A stretch of DNA of 64,000 nucleotides from Paraburkholderia caledonica NBRC 102488 (GTDB lineage Bacteria; Pseudomonadota; Gammaproteobacteria; Burkholderiales; Burkholderiaceae): NCBI RefSeq assembly GCF_000685095.1, contig NZ_BAYE01000007.1, positions 310,001 to 374,000 on the forward strand, given 5' to 3'. The position numbers were made by a program, and so were the translations under genes. This document shows, in pieces, positions 1 to 8,963 of this stretch (the stretch's first letter is position 1; each line of letters opens with the position of its first letter). A model generated the notes under the pieces. That model was not told the DNA's origin. It made no database searches and saw only the letters and a list, made by a program, of their open reading frames with translations.

Positions 1-321
1 CACGCCGCTGTCGTGCAGCGCTTTCCATGTCGCAAAGCCATGGTATTGCCACAGGCCGTGCACGACGACGGCGTCGAAGCGCTTCGCATGACTCGCGAGC
101 CACGGCGCGAGATAGGCGCTATAGCTGTAGCGGTTGGTCGTGGGACCGAACGCATGAACCGGGAACGGAAAAGCCGCGAGGTATGGATCGTCAGGGGCGT
201 CGCAGGTGGCAACTTCGACTTCATGCCCCGCATCCTGCATAGCCACGCCGCTACGGCGAACGCCTTCAACCGGACCGCCGGCGCGTGGATCGACGCTTGC
301 AAGCACGTGTAGGATTTTCAT
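1..321 (-). CDS. Glycosyltransferase, group 1/GT4 type (3' end outside window)
   Basis: Only the first 107 codons are in the window; the gene runs off the left edge. The protein begins MKILHVLASVDPRAGGP, the typical first beta strand and glycine-rich loop of the N-terminal Rossmann half of GT-B glycosyltransferases, followed by a second strand (HEVEVATCD) and VVVHGLWQYHG, the usual strand-loop that places the acceptor. Its ATG at 321-319 overlaps the TGA of the upstream polymerase gene (ATGA), so the two are translationally coupled. It probably adds one sugar to the lipid-linked repeat unit of the polysaccharide. The donor sugar cannot be told, because the C-terminal nucleotide-binding half is missing. 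I am confident of the fold and not of the specificity. Confidence 0.8.
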   Translation of the reverse strand, partial: MKILHVLASVDPRAGGPVEGVRRSGVAMQDAGHEVEVATCDAPDDPYLAAFPFPVHAFGPTTNRYSYSAYLAPWLASHAKRFDAVVVHGLWQYHGFATWKALHDSGV

Positions 322-1760
322 CGCGCGATGTCCGGTCGGTTGGAACCCGGCAGCCGTGCCGTCTGCGACATGCCCAGCGTACTAGCGACATCCGTGCGGC
401 CCATGCCTGGCTGCATGCTGCGCGGCAGGTCAGGCGAGGCGGCGGCCCGCATGCGGCGCGCGGCGCTCATGCGGTTCGCGCGTGCGGGCAGCGCGCGCTG
501 CAAACGCGTGTAAGTGGCAATCATCAAACCGAGTCCAATGCCGAATACGAGCCCCGAAAAGCGAGGCCCAAGCGGATTGCCGCCGATAGAGGTGGCCGGC
601 AACGCGGCGAACAGCATGATCGCGCGGCCAAGTATCGGCAGCATGGGCGCATCGGGCGCTACCGAGCGCCAGTAGCGATAGGCGAAGAAACAGAGCGCGA
701 GCGCGCCGAGTGTGGCTAGAGGCATCGCGATACCGAACACGACCCCGCCCGCGAACAGCTGATAGACCCAGAAGTTGTGGCCCGCAGCCCATTCGTTGAT
801 CGCGTAGAAATCCTGCTTGCTGAACTGCCCTGCAAGGTCCGGCAGATAATCCGGTGAATAACGGTAGTAGTGCCCGTAGCCCGCACCGAACAGCAGCGTT
901 TCCGGAGAGGCGGTGACCTGGTCATATTGGTCACGCATTTCTGCCAGACGCGTGATGGTGGTCGGATCCTTGCCGGAGATGGTTGCTTCCGCCACGAAAA
1001 TGCGCTGCGTCCAGTGCTCCGCGACATTGGGAACCGCCAGTACCGCGATACCCGCCACGCCCGCCAATACCACGACAACCATGAGCCCGCGAGCGACGGC
1101 ACGCCAGATCTGCCGCATCGACGGCGCGCTAAGTGCCATTGCGATCACGAACAGAAGCACCGTACCGACCAGGAGGCTGCGAGTCACGCTTAGCAGTTCG
1201 ACAATCACGGTGCCGGCAAACACGGCGATCGTGAACGGCGAATAGCGCTTGGCGACTACGAATTCGTGAAGCAGCACGCCTTGCAGTCCGAGCAAAGTCA
1301 CGGAGATGATGCGAAAGCGCGCATCGTCCAGGCCGCCGCTCGTCGCGAGACCATAGACGAAGGTGAACACGAGACTGACTACGTTCGCCGCGAAGAGCGC
1401 TTTTTCAAACTGCGCGATTCTTTGCTCGCTCCACGGTCTGCACGCGACGAGATAGCCGAGCAGGAAAAGCATGAACGGCAGCAGCACGCGTAGATAGTTG
1501 CCGCCGTCGTTATCCTGGATGAGTTGCGCAACGACACTACCGAATACGCACAACAGCAGGCTCGTGGTGACGATCGTGCGAAGCCGGGAGCGCTCTTGAA
1601 AGCGCGGTGCGATGAGCAGGAGGGCGAGCCCCGCTGCCACTGCTGGAGCGACGAATATGAATTGGGCGAAATGGCCCGTGGTCGCGTTGGTGGCCTTGTA
1701 GTCCAGCGCAAGCGGTAATAGAAAAATCCATATCCAAGGTGCTGCATACTGATGGCGCAT
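318..1760 (-). CDS. Wzy/O-antigen-polymerase-like membrane protein
   Basis: A 480-aa integral membrane protein with about ten to twelve hydrophobic segments and one long soluble loop at roughly residues 255-330 (from AEHWTQRIF to NEWAAGHNFWVYQL). This is the layout of the Wzy/WaaL polymerase-ligase superfamily, whose large periplasmic loop carries a conserved H-N pair (here GHNFW). Such proteins join lipid-linked repeat units in the periplasm. A strong ribosome-binding site (GGGGAGGAAAG) precedes the ATG, and the stop overlaps the next glycosyltransferase. The C-terminal 60 residues are Arg/Ala/Pro-rich and probably cytoplasmic. It could instead be a ligase; polymerase is preferred because a flippase and glycosyltransferases are nearby. 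The family shares little sequence, so the call rests on topology and the loop. Confidence 0.7.
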   Translation of the reverse strand: MRHQYAAPWIWIFLLPLALDYKATNATTGHFAQFIFVAPAVAAGLALLLIAPRFQERSRLRTIVTTSLLLCVFGSVVAQLIQDNDGGNYLRVLLPFMLFLLGYLVACRPWSEQRIAQFEKALFAANVVSLVFTFVYGLATSGGLDDARFRIISVTLLGLQGVLLHEFVVAKRYSPFTIAVFAGTVIVELLSVTRSLLVGTVLLFVIAMALSAPSMRQIWRAVARGLMVVVVLAGVAGIAVLAVPNVAEHWTQRIFVAEATISGKDPTTITRLAEMRDQYDQVTASPETLLFGAGYGHYYRYSPDYLPDLAGQFSKQDFYAINEWAAGHNFWVYQLFAGGVVFGIAMPLATLGALALCFFAYRYWRSVAPDAPMLPILGRAIMLFAALPATSIGGNPLGPRFSGLVFGIGLGLMIATYTRLQRALPARANRMSAARRMRAAASPDLPRSMQPGMGRTDVASTLGMSQTARLPGSNRPDIAR

Positions 1761-2038
1761 TCTTCTTTCCTCCCCGTCGCCGTTTGCCGTCGTCTAAGCG
1801 GACGGTCTCGCGTCGGGTCATTGTGAGCGCAACTTTGTGCTTGCGGATATCGCAAATTGCTGTTCGTCTCCGCCTGCCTGGATTCTGGCGACAGTGGAAA
1901 GGGCTATGCCTGCAAGACGCACGCAAGCTCTCCTTTATTGTCGGTGAATGCCTTGATCTTGGCGGTCGCATGTACCTGCCGGCACCGAAGATGCAAAGAC
2001 GGGGGATGCGACCGAAAAAACGGAAAGGGGAAAACAAA

Positions 2039-3187
2039 ATGAAGCTATTTGGCGGGACGGGACCCGCGAAAGCCGGACGTGCGATCGAACTGGACTTCGT
2101 TCGCGGCATCGCAATCATTGCGGTGATGGGCTTTCACTTTCACGCTGTTCATACCGACAATGTACTCCTTCAGATTATCGAGTATCCACTCAAGAACTTT
2201 GGACGAGAGGGCGTCAATCTCTTCTTCACATTGAGCGGCTTTCTCGTCGGCGGCCTGCTGCTTCGGCAATACGCTGAGACAGGTCACGTCGACGCGCGCC
2301 GTTTCATCGTGCGGCGGATGTTCCGTATCTGGCCCGCGTATTACGTTCTGATTGTTTTCCATGTGCTGGCCGGCCGGCATCCGTGGAATACATTTCTTTT
2401 CCAGAACATGACGCATTTGCAGAATTACCTCGGTACTTCGATCACGCAGACTTGGAGTCTCGCGGTCGAAGAACATTTTTATCTCGTTCTGCCGGCGCTG
2501 CTTTTACTTTTCTCGCGCTTGCGACTCGGTGCATGGACGATTATCGGCGTACTTTCGGCGATCTGTGCGGTAACGCTCACAGCGCGTTGCTTTGCGGTGG
2601 CGGGCGGCGATCTGCAAGGCGCGTTTGCTTATACCCAGTACCGCATCGACAGTTTGCTGATTGGTGTGATCCTGTCCGCGATCTACTGGATGAAGCCGGG
2701 CATCTATCACCAGATCGCGAAGCGCAAGTGGCTGCTGATCGGGAGCGTCGCGCTGCTATGTGCATGGCTCGTGTTGGCGACGAGCAACATCGCACTCGAC
2801 GAAAGCATTGGATACACGATCCAGGCACTTGGCTTTGCCGCGCTGATCGTGCTGGTGCTGGAGTACTCGGGGTCGCTGCGCACGACATGGATTTATCGCG
2901 GCGTCGCCTGGGTGGGTCTGTATTCGTACGGAATCTACTTGTGGCACTCGCTCGCTCTCGCTCCCGGCGACATGGTGATACGCAAGGCCACCGCACTTGG
3001 CCTCGCACCTGGCGTCATCTGGATCGTTGCGCTCATGGCGCAGTTCGTCATTGCAATCGTGATCGGTTATGTGACTACGCGCGCAATCGAATATCCGTTC
3101 CTGCTAATGCGCAACGCGTTGTTTCCGGAAAAGCGCAGCAGCTCGGTGCGCGAGGAAGTGCCTGTGGCCAGCGGGCAGTTGTCGTGA
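2039..3187 (+). CDS. Acyltransferase family 3 (OafA/YrhL type), membrane
   Basis: A 382-aa integral membrane acyltransferase. It opens with RAIELDFVRGIAIIAVMGFHF: the R-x10-H signature of acyltransferase family 3, with the Arg at the start of the first helix and the catalytic His near residue 35. It continues with VNLFFTLSGFLVGGLL and RRMFRIWPAYYVLI, both hallmarks of the family. About ten transmembrane helices follow. Members O-acetylate or otherwise acylate polysaccharides, usually on the periplasmic side. The ATG at 2039 is preferred because a purine-rich ribosome-binding site (AAAGGGG) lies eight bases upstream; the same frame stays open for another 100 codons upstream, but that stretch has no protein-like sequence. 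Its neighbours suggest that it decorates the exopolysaccharide. Confidence 0.88.
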   Translation: MKLFGGTGPAKAGRAIELDFVRGIAIIAVMGFHFHAVHTDNVLLQIIEYPLKNFGREGVNLFFTLSGFLVGGLLLRQYAETGHVDARRFIVRRMFRIWPAYYVLIVFHVLAGRHPWNTFLFQNMTHLQNYLGTSITQTWSLAVEEHFYLVLPALLLLFSRLRLGAWTIIGVLSAICAVTLTARCFAVAGGDLQGAFAYTQYRIDSLLIGVILSAIYWMKPGIYHQIAKRKWLLIGSVALLCAWLVLATSNIALDESIGYTIQALGFAALIVLVLEYSGSLRTTWIYRGVAWVGLYSYGIYLWHSLALAPGDMVIRKATALGLAPGVIWIVALMAQFVIAIVIGYVTTRAIEYPFLLMRNALFPEKRSSSVREEVPVASGQLS

Positions 3188-3191
3188 GTAA

Positions 3192-3235
3192 ACGCATGAT
3201 GTGCGCTGGCGTGACCGCCGGCGCACATCATGCGT
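3192..3235. terminator. Strong hairpin between convergent genes
   Basis: Arms ACGCATGATGTGCGC (3192-3206) and its exact reverse complement (3221-3235) pair over 15 bp, and GGCG/CGCC extend the stem to a TGAC tetraloop. It begins five bases after the acyltransferase stop, with the convergent glycosyltransferase ending 13 bases beyond. No T-run follows on either strand, so it may act as a bidirectional transcript end or an mRNA-stabilising hairpin rather than a classical intrinsic terminator. Confidence 0.55.
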
Positions 3236-3247
3236 ACGGTGGTTGAA

Positions 3248-4489
3248 TCACGCCATCTGTTGCAGCAAGGTTTGCTTGAATTCGCCGAGCGTGTGCCGCG
3301 ACAGTAGATTGTCGCGCGACGATGCCGTTGCATGTTCGTGCGGCCACGAAGTCATTGTTTCGGCAATGGCCTTGCCGATCGACGCAGAGCTCAGGTCGCT
3401 CAGTATCGGTCCCAGCTCGCAACGCCTGCTGAACCAGCCAATCAGCCCGTCTTCTGTTGCGATTACCGGCTTGCCGAAGCGGTAAGCCTGCACGAGCACA
3501 CCGCTCATGCCGTAGTGGCCTTTGTAGCCGAGCCATACCGCGTCGCACGCGGAAAACAGATCGCGCTCCATGTCGTTGGAGATGAACGAATCCAGCACGA
3601 GCGGCGCCGGCGTGAGACTGCGAACGTGATTGCGCATGAAGTGCCGCGTACTTGGATCCTGCTCGCCTGCAACGATCAACGTGGGGGCGCTTTCGAGACG
3701 CGTCATCGCATGAACGAGTTCGTAGATGCCTTTGCGCTCGGTAATCGCACCATAGACGAGCAGGTAGCGTTGCGCGGGGTCGAGCCCGAGCCGCTCGCGC
3801 GCGAGTGCGGGGTCTTCCGCGCGTTCGTCCGGGAAGGGGTCGGCTACGTACGCGACCTTTGCACTGTCTTTCGATGCATTGAGTGCCGCCCATTCCGGCA
3901 AAGTGGGATCGATGCTCAGCAACGTGCGCAGTCCCGGCGTGCGAACCGCGCGTTTGAACAACTGTGCCTTGATGGTGTTGACGAGCGGACGATCGGGCGC
4001 CTTAATGCCGACCTTGTGATGATGAAACGTCGAGCGCATCGTAATGCCGACCCACGGCGTCTTGCCGAACGGCGAGCCGAGAAACGGCAATCCATTGAAG
4101 AAATAATCGGCATAGGGCACGACCACCAGCCGGATCGACTGTGTGCGGCTGCGAATGCGATATGCACGCTGGAAATAGTTGTGAAAGCGCCAGTACTGAT
4201 TGCGCTCGCGCAAACGGTGAGTGCGGCTCTCTTCCGGATCGACAAAAGCGATTTGCTGATCGGGGCGGTTGGCTGCAGTGATCTGTCTTGCGAGCCGGTG
4301 ATCTTCGTTGGCGCATTCAGTGACCAGAATGCACGGATAGCCGGCCTCTGCGCAGGCTTGCATCGTCCACTCGGCATACCGCCAGCGGTGGCCGGTGAGA
4401 TTGGGCTCCACGATCAGGACAAAGTCAGGTTCGATCACGTCGGTAGGCATAGTTGAAATAGGCGTGCATGGGATGACGAATTGCGTCAT
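3248..4489 (-). CDS. Glycosyltransferase, GT-B fold (GT4-like)
   Basis: A 413-aa soluble protein. The N-terminal half reads FVLIVEPNLTGHRWRYAEW, with the NxxGH-type loop of GT-B enzymes; the C-terminal half contains YLLVYGAITERKGIYELVHAM, the strand and turn before the donor site, and GYKGHYGMSGVLVQAYRFGKPVIAT, which matches the E-x7-E-like region of GT4 enzymes in position but lacks the first Glu. The ATG at 4489 is preferred over an open extension of 45 codons because GGAGAA lies six bases upstream. It is transcribed convergently with the acyltransferase and divergently from the flippase. The likely role is cytoplasmic assembly of the repeat unit; donor and acceptor are unknown. Confidence 0.72.
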   Translation of the reverse strand: MTQFVIPCTPISTMPTDVIEPDFVLIVEPNLTGHRWRYAEWTMQACAEAGYPCILVTECANEDHRLARQITAANRPDQQIAFVDPEESRTHRLRERNQYWRFHNYFQRAYRIRSRTQSIRLVVVPYADYFFNGLPFLGSPFGKTPWVGITMRSTFHHHKVGIKAPDRPLVNTIKAQLFKRAVRTPGLRTLLSIDPTLPEWAALNASKDSAKVAYVADPFPDERAEDPALARERLGLDPAQRYLLVYGAITERKGIYELVHAMTRLESAPTLIVAGEQDPSTRHFMRNHVRSLTPAPLVLDSFISNDMERDLFSACDAVWLGYKGHYGMSGVLVQAYRFGKPVIATEDGLIGWFSRRCELGPILSDLSSASIGKAIAETMTSWPHEHATASSRDNLLSRHTLGEFKQTLLQQMA

Positions 4490-4821
4490 CGGGTTCTCCG
4501 CAGCGAGCGGAAATGGCCCGAGCCGCGGGCTCTGCCGTGGCGTCAGATGAATAACGGTAGCACTCGCCACAGCATGAAAAACGCCTATCTCTCGCGTTGT
4601 GTGGGTAAACGTACTACCACACAAAGGCTTGGGCCGAAGCGGCCTGGTTGATGGCGGTTGACGGCGAATGTCTCGCGGTATGGTCCTGCTTACGGTGATG
4701 CATGAACCGTCGCCAGCTTGCTGGCGGGACCTAATTCCAATCAGGCGCCGCGGCGTTCACAGCGAGTCACGACACGCTGATCAAACCGCTGCAAAGCGCT
4801 GCAATTCGACGGAGAACCAGC
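4490..4821. other. Divergent intergenic region
   Basis: About 330 bases between the divergent glycosyltransferase and flippase genes. It must contain promoters for both directions, but I see no convincing -35/-10 pair. The only clear element is the GGAGAA ribosome-binding site at 4811-4816 for the TTG start at 4822. Confidence 0.6.
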
Positions 4822-6075
4822 TTGCGGGCGATCAGGCTTCCCGCGCTCTCGATAGCCAGCAGTTTCGGCGCGAGCGCGGCGACATGGGTGTTATTGCAAC
4901 AGTTCGCGGTGCGTGGACTGGTGGCCATCAAATTTCTTGCGATCGGCCGGATGCTCGGGCCGGCGGCGATCGGCAGTGTGAGCGTGGCTTTGCTCGCGGT
5001 CGCGATTGCCGAGGCGCTGTCCGACACGGGGCTCGCGCAGGCAGTGATTCAAGGCGAGCACGCACCGACGCGCTCGCAGCTCGGCGCGGTCTGGACCACG
5101 CTCACGGCGCGTGGCTTATTGATTTCGCTGTTGCTGGTGGCGCTCGCGCCGTTGCTGAGCAGTCAGTTTCATCTCGATGGATCGCTCGTGCTGATCCAGC
5201 TTGCCGCGTTGCTGCCGCTGTTGCGCGGGCTCGCGTCGCCGACGTACTACGTGGTCCAGCGCGAGCGGCGCTTTCAGCATATCGCGGGCGTTGAGGTGGC
5301 CGCGGCGTTTGTCGACTGCTCGGTCGGCCTTGCGCTCGCTTATCTCGGCGCGGGCGCGGCTTCGGTACTGATCGGCCTCGTCGCCGGCGAATCGCTCAAA
5401 AGCGTGCTGACGTGGGCCACCATGACACCCAGGCCGCCGGTGCGCCCGGTGTGGTCGGGCATTGGCCAGTATGTCGGCTTCAGTCGATGGATCTGGGCGA
5501 GCAGCGTGATCAACCTGCTGCTCAACCAGTTCGACAAGGTGGTGGTCGGCAAGCTGCTCGGACCCGCGCAACTCGGCGGTTATCAGATGTCGTCGCGTCT
5601 CGCGCAGATGCTGCTGGCCGATGCGGCGATCGCGATGTCGCAATACCTGTTTCCGACTTTTGCCGCGCATCATCGCCGCGATCCTAAGGCGGCGTCGCGC
5701 CTCATCAGGGTCTATCTGCTCGCGGCCGCAATCGGGCTCGCCGCGTTTGTCGAGGTGCTGCGGCTGATCGCGGAGCCAATGTTCTCGCTGATTCTCGGCG
5801 CGGCCTGGCTGCCCGCGGTGCCGCTCTTCAGGATACTTGTCATCAACATGGCGGTAGGCGCTTTGATCGCGGTGCTCGTTTCGTATTTGCGGGCAATCGG
5901 CGATGCAAAAGCGACTGTGCATGCATCGGCGATTCAGGTAGTGGTGCTGCTGATGAGCGCGCCGCTCGCGGTTCGCTGGTGGGGCGTGACAGGTATCGCA
6001 TGGTCGATGACATTGGGCCTCGGCTGCGCCGCGGCGTGGATGCTTTATAGAACCTTGAGAGCAAGGACTGCATGA
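4822..6075 (+). CDS. Wzx-type polysaccharide flippase (first of three)
   Basis: A 417-aa polytopic membrane protein of the oligosaccharide flippase (MOP/PST exporter) superfamily, with about 12-14 hydrophobic segments. Family-like stretches are FLAIGRMLGPAAIGSVSVALLAVAIAEALSD near the N terminus, and NQFDKVVVGKLLGPAQLGGYQMSSRLAQM in the middle, which corresponds to the second six-helix half. Such proteins move undecaprenyl-diphosphate-linked repeat units across the inner membrane. The start is a TTG at 4822, chosen because GGAGAA lies six bases upstream. Its stop overlaps the next glycosyltransferase start (ATGA), so the two are coupled. Two other flippases lie in this window. Confidence 0.85.
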   Translation: MRAIRLPALSIASSFGASAATWVLLQQFAVRGLVAIKFLAIGRMLGPAAIGSVSVALLAVAIAEALSDTGLAQAVIQGEHAPTRSQLGAVWTTLTARGLLISLLLVALAPLLSSQFHLDGSLVLIQLAALLPLLRGLASPTYYVVQRERRFQHIAGVEVAAAFVDCSVGLALAYLGAGAASVLIGLVAGESLKSVLTWATMTPRPPVRPVWSGIGQYVGFSRWIWASSVINLLLNQFDKVVVGKLLGPAQLGGYQMSSRLAQMLLADAAIAMSQYLFPTFAAHHRRDPKAASRLIRVYLLAAAIGLAAFVEVLRLIAEPMFSLILGAAWLPAVPLFRILVINMAVGALIAVLVSYLRAIGDAKATVHASAIQVVVLLMSAPLAVRWWGVTGIAWSMTLGLGCAAAWMLYRTLRARTA

Positions 6076-7148
6076 TGCGCGTCTTCCATCTCGTACTGGC
6101 GCCGCGTTTGTCGGGCGCGGAAGTGCTCGCGAAAGACCTCGCGCTCGATCAGTGCGCCGGGGGCATGGCGGTATGCGTGGGGTCGCTCCTGCCTGCGCAT
6201 GAAGACTTCACTTCGCTGGCGAGCGAGTTACAGGCGCACGGCGTGCAGTGCTGGTTTCCGCAAAAACGACACCACGCGGCGCGCAAGTTGTGGAACCTGT
6301 TCGTCGCGGTGCGGCGGTTCCGCCCAGATGTGATCTTCGCGCATGCCACGATCCCGTCGTTCTACGCGCGTGCGTTGCCGTTGGGCGTGCCTGTGGTCTA
6401 CGTAATGCATTCCGCGACCAACGATTTCGAGCGCCCGCTGTTCCGGCGCATCGAACATCTTCTGTCGGGGCGCGCGAGCGTCGTGATCGGCGTATCGCAG
6501 CAAGGCGTCACGGACTACGTAGAGGCAATCGGCGTGCATCCGTCGATGACGGTGGTGCCGAACGGCGTCGATCTTGCCCGCTTTGCATTTACCGACGGTG
6601 CGCAGCGAGCCGCAAGTGTTCCGCAGATCGTTCAGATCGGCCGATACGCGTCTGTGAAAAATCAACTGCTCACGGTGCGCGCTTTCGGGGAAGTGCTCAA
6701 GCAGGTCGCCGACGCACGGCTCGTGCTGTACGGCGTAGTCGAGGACCCCGACTATCAGCGCGCGGTCGTTGCGCTCGCAACGGAGCTGGGCGTCGCGGAG
6801 CGTGTCGTGGTCGCCGGGCCGCGCAGCGATGTGGCGACCGTGCTCTCCGAGTCGAGCGTTTTCGTCATGCCTTCGCGTTCGGAAGGGCACAGCGTGGCGT
6901 TTCTGGAGGCATTGGCCTCGGGCGTGCCGATCGTCGCGAGCAGGATAGCGGCGTTCGCATTCGCCAATGGGTTCCCCGGCGTGCAATTGGTCGATACCGA
7001 CAACGTGAGCGGTTACGCCGACGCCATCGTAAAGGCGTTGAGCGAGAAGCGCGTGCAAAGATCGCTTGCCGGGCTCACGCTTAGAGACACGGCCGAGCGA
7101 TATCGCGCGATCGCGCGACAAGTGTGCCCGGCAGTGTCGGCGCGTTAA
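6072..7148 (+). CDS. Glycosyltransferase family 4
   Basis: A 358-aa GT4 enzyme. The N terminus has RVFHLVLAPRLSGAEVLAKDLA, the strand plus glycine loop of the acceptor half. The C-terminal half has IVQIGRYASVKNQLLTVRAF, the typical xxGRxxxxKN donor-side strand, and MPSRSEGHSVAFLEALASGVPIVAS, the full E-x7-E donor-binding motif (EGHSVAFLE) with the characteristic ASGVPIVAS strand. It is a retaining, nucleotide-sugar-dependent transferase acting in the cytoplasm. It overlaps the flippase stop by four bases; a second ATG three bases in is an equally possible start. It ends 19 bases before a convergent gene with no terminator between them. Confidence 0.88.
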   Translation: MMRVFHLVLAPRLSGAEVLAKDLALDQCAGGMAVCVGSLLPAHEDFTSLASELQAHGVQCWFPQKRHHAARKLWNLFVAVRRFRPDVIFAHATIPSFYARALPLGVPVVYVMHSATNDFERPLFRRIEHLLSGRASVVIGVSQQGVTDYVEAIGVHPSMTVVPNGVDLARFAFTDGAQRAASVPQIVQIGRYASVKNQLLTVRAFGEVLKQVADARLVLYGVVEDPDYQRAVVALATELGVAERVVVAGPRSDVATVLSESSVFVMPSRSEGHSVAFLEALASGVPIVASRIAAFAFANGFPGVQLVDTDNVSGYADAIVKALSEKRVQRSLAGLTLRDTAERYRAIARQVCPAVSAR

Positions 7149-7167
7149 ACGTCGAGCTGGGCGCGCT

Positions 7168-8238
7168 TTAATGATGCAGGTTGATTTCGCGTGTATCGGG
7201 CGCAGTTTCGGTTGTCGGCTCAATCGTCCGCGCACTTTCTAGTGCCGACTCCTGTGCCGCAAGTGTCATCAGATGCCGCGCTTCCTTGCTGCTCGAATCG
7301 ATACCGAGTGCGCTGCCTGCATTGAGCGACACGCAATCCCACCGGCCAATGTGGCCGCAGCCTCGGGCAAGACTCAACAATGCGTCGCGCTGTTGTTCGC
7401 GTGTGTTGACGGCCGCGCGCAGGTTCTGCGCGTCACGGCTTTGAGGTTGCACCGCGATCGCCGCGGCGACGCGCGCCTTCGTTGCAGATAAATTATTGCC
7501 CTGAAGGCTTGCACGCGCGGCACGCAGGTGCCGCGCCAGGTCGGCACGCGCTTTTTCTTCTGGGGTGAGCGGCGGTGCGGCATCCGGACTGCGCTTTGCT
7601 TGCGCGGATGCAATGGTGATAGCTGCGGCGGCCGGCGCAGCGGACCTGGCCCCGGCAGTCGAAGCGGCCGGCGCAGTGCGGCGCGCGGACAACGACGATA
7701 AAGCGGCTGACTCTGCGGTCGATGCCGCTGGCAACCTGGCGGGCGCCGTGTCGAAGCGAGGAGCGGCGGTGACCGCTGTCGAGCGCGCAGGAGCAGCAGT
7801 CTCAGGACGCTGCTCCGCCAGAACCGGCGGCGCGCTCTTCGGTCTGCTGATCGCACCCGACACAGTTATGGGGTCGCCGTCTGCATCGCTGTCCTGGCTG
7901 TGTATGAAGCCGACGTAGACCGCCGAGGCTACGATCAGAGCTGAGGCGGCCAGAGCGAGCGGTTCGCGCATCCGTTGATAGGTGCTCCGGACGATGGCTG
8001 CATCTTCCAGCACAGCATATGGATTGGCGAGCGCACGTGTCGGGCTCCAGACTCTTCGCGTCGGTAGGCGCCGCGCTTTCGGCGGCCGCGCGTCGGTGAG
8101 TCGCACGGTCAGCGTCGGCACCATCGCGGCGTACGCAGGAACGCTGCGCGCATGACATGAGGGGCAGGGAATGGCGCGGCTCACGAGTGGTGCGCCACAT
8201 TGTTCGCATTCCGAATAATGATTCTGATCTCTATTCAT
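7168..8238 (-). CDS. Zinc-ribbon, single-TM protein with TPR-like C-terminal domain
   Basis: Not recognised as a named gene. The 356-aa product starts with a zinc ribbon (CEQCGAPL...CPSCH, four Cys in two CxxC pairs, residues 11-31) and a basic linker. One transmembrane helix lies near residues 92-112 (LALAASALIVASAVYVGFI). A long Ala/Pro/Ser-rich spacer follows, then a helical domain from about 230 (EEKARADLARHLRAARASLQGNN...) resembling tetratricopeptide pairs, with an internal CGHIGRWDC. The topology implies a cytoplasmic ribbon and a periplasmic helical domain. The start at 8238 is chosen because the zinc ribbon follows at once; the upstream frame looks non-coding. It lies downstream of a small secreted protein gene on the same strand. 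Function is unknown. Confidence 0.7.
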   Translation of the reverse strand: MNRDQNHYSECEQCGAPLVSRAIPCPSCHARSVPAYAAMVPTLTVRLTDARPPKARRLPTRRVWSPTRALANPYAVLEDAAIVRSTYQRMREPLALAASALIVASAVYVGFIHSQDSDADGDPITVSGAISRPKSAPPVLAEQRPETAAPARSTAVTAAPRFDTAPARLPAASTAESAALSSLSARRTAPAASTAGARSAAPAAAAITIASAQAKRSPDAAPPLTPEEKARADLARHLRAARASLQGNNLSATKARVAAAIAVQPQSRDAQNLRAAVNTREQQRDALLSLARGCGHIGRWDCVSLNAGSALGIDSSSKEARHLMTLAAQESALESARTIEPTTETAPDTREINLHH

Positions 8239-8327
8239 GTCGTTATATTCGCGATGTTGCCGGCGGCGTGCGACGCGCTCCCCGTAGCCGGCGTAGTGGA
8301 TGCCGCAAGCATGCATGCGGCGAAGGC

Positions 8328-8963
8328 TCACTGCGCAACGACATAGCCTCGTGCCTGCATGCATGCGCCGTAGGCAGCCCAGTAGCGCGTCATGGGCGGC
8401 TCGGGCGCCGGTAGTGGCGGCAGTGCGGCAGTGCCCGGTTGCGACGCGCCCGCATCGCTTGCTGTGGTCGCTGGCTCAGAAGCGGGCTTGTCCCCGATTG
8501 CCGCGGAAGGCGGCAATGCGGCAGATGCGGCGTGCCCCGCATCCGCGGTTTTGGATGCCGCTGGGACTCCACTGGCGGGTGTCGCACGGGCCGCCGACGC
8601 GCCATTGCTGGCTGTCCCGACACCGGGTTGCGGCGCCGAAGCCGCGTTGGGCGCGGCCGGCGCCGTGCCGTCAGGCAGCGCGGGACCAGCAGGCGCGGCT
8701 GAGAACGTGCTTGGAGGTAGCGGCGGGCGCGATGGTGCGCCAGTAGAAGACGTCTTGGTTGCCGCTGGCTTTGGCGGCGGAATTTGCGCCTCGCGCACGG
8801 TGTTGACTTTGGTTTCCTTATTCGCAGACGCGTAGCAGAGCGCACTGTCGACGCTGCGCTGATACGCGCTTTGACTTTGAACGGGGTAGATGAGCGGCTG
8901 CCACGCTTGGGCTGCGTTACTAACCGCCAGTAAGGTCATCAGGGTATAGGTTTTGTATCCCAT
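8328..8963 (-). CDS. Small exported Ala/Pro-rich protein
   Basis: A 211-aa protein with an N-terminal hydrophobic leader ending in ANA-like residues (MGYKTYTLMTLLAVSNAAQA). A short conserved-looking segment (QSAYQRSVDSALCYASANKET, residues 31-51) follows. The centre is a low-complexity Ala/Pro/Ser/Gly stretch (about 60-185), and the C-terminal motif is MTRYWAAYGACMQARGYVV. Paired Cys segments around a variable centre resemble small envelope proteins of Burkholderiales with an AYxxCMxxRGY tail. It lies about 90 bases upstream of the zinc-ribbon gene and may share its transcript. No enzymatic motif is visible. I do not recognise a specific function. Confidence 0.65.
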   Translation of the reverse strand: MGYKTYTLMTLLAVSNAAQAWQPLIYPVQSQSAYQRSVDSALCYASANKETKVNTVREAQIPPPKPAATKTSSTGAPSRPPLPPSTFSAAPAGPALPDGTAPAAPNAASAPQPGVGTASNGASAARATPASGVPAASKTADAGHAASAALPPSAAIGDKPASEPATTASDAGASQPGTAALPPLPAPEPPMTRYWAAYGACMQARGYVVAQ

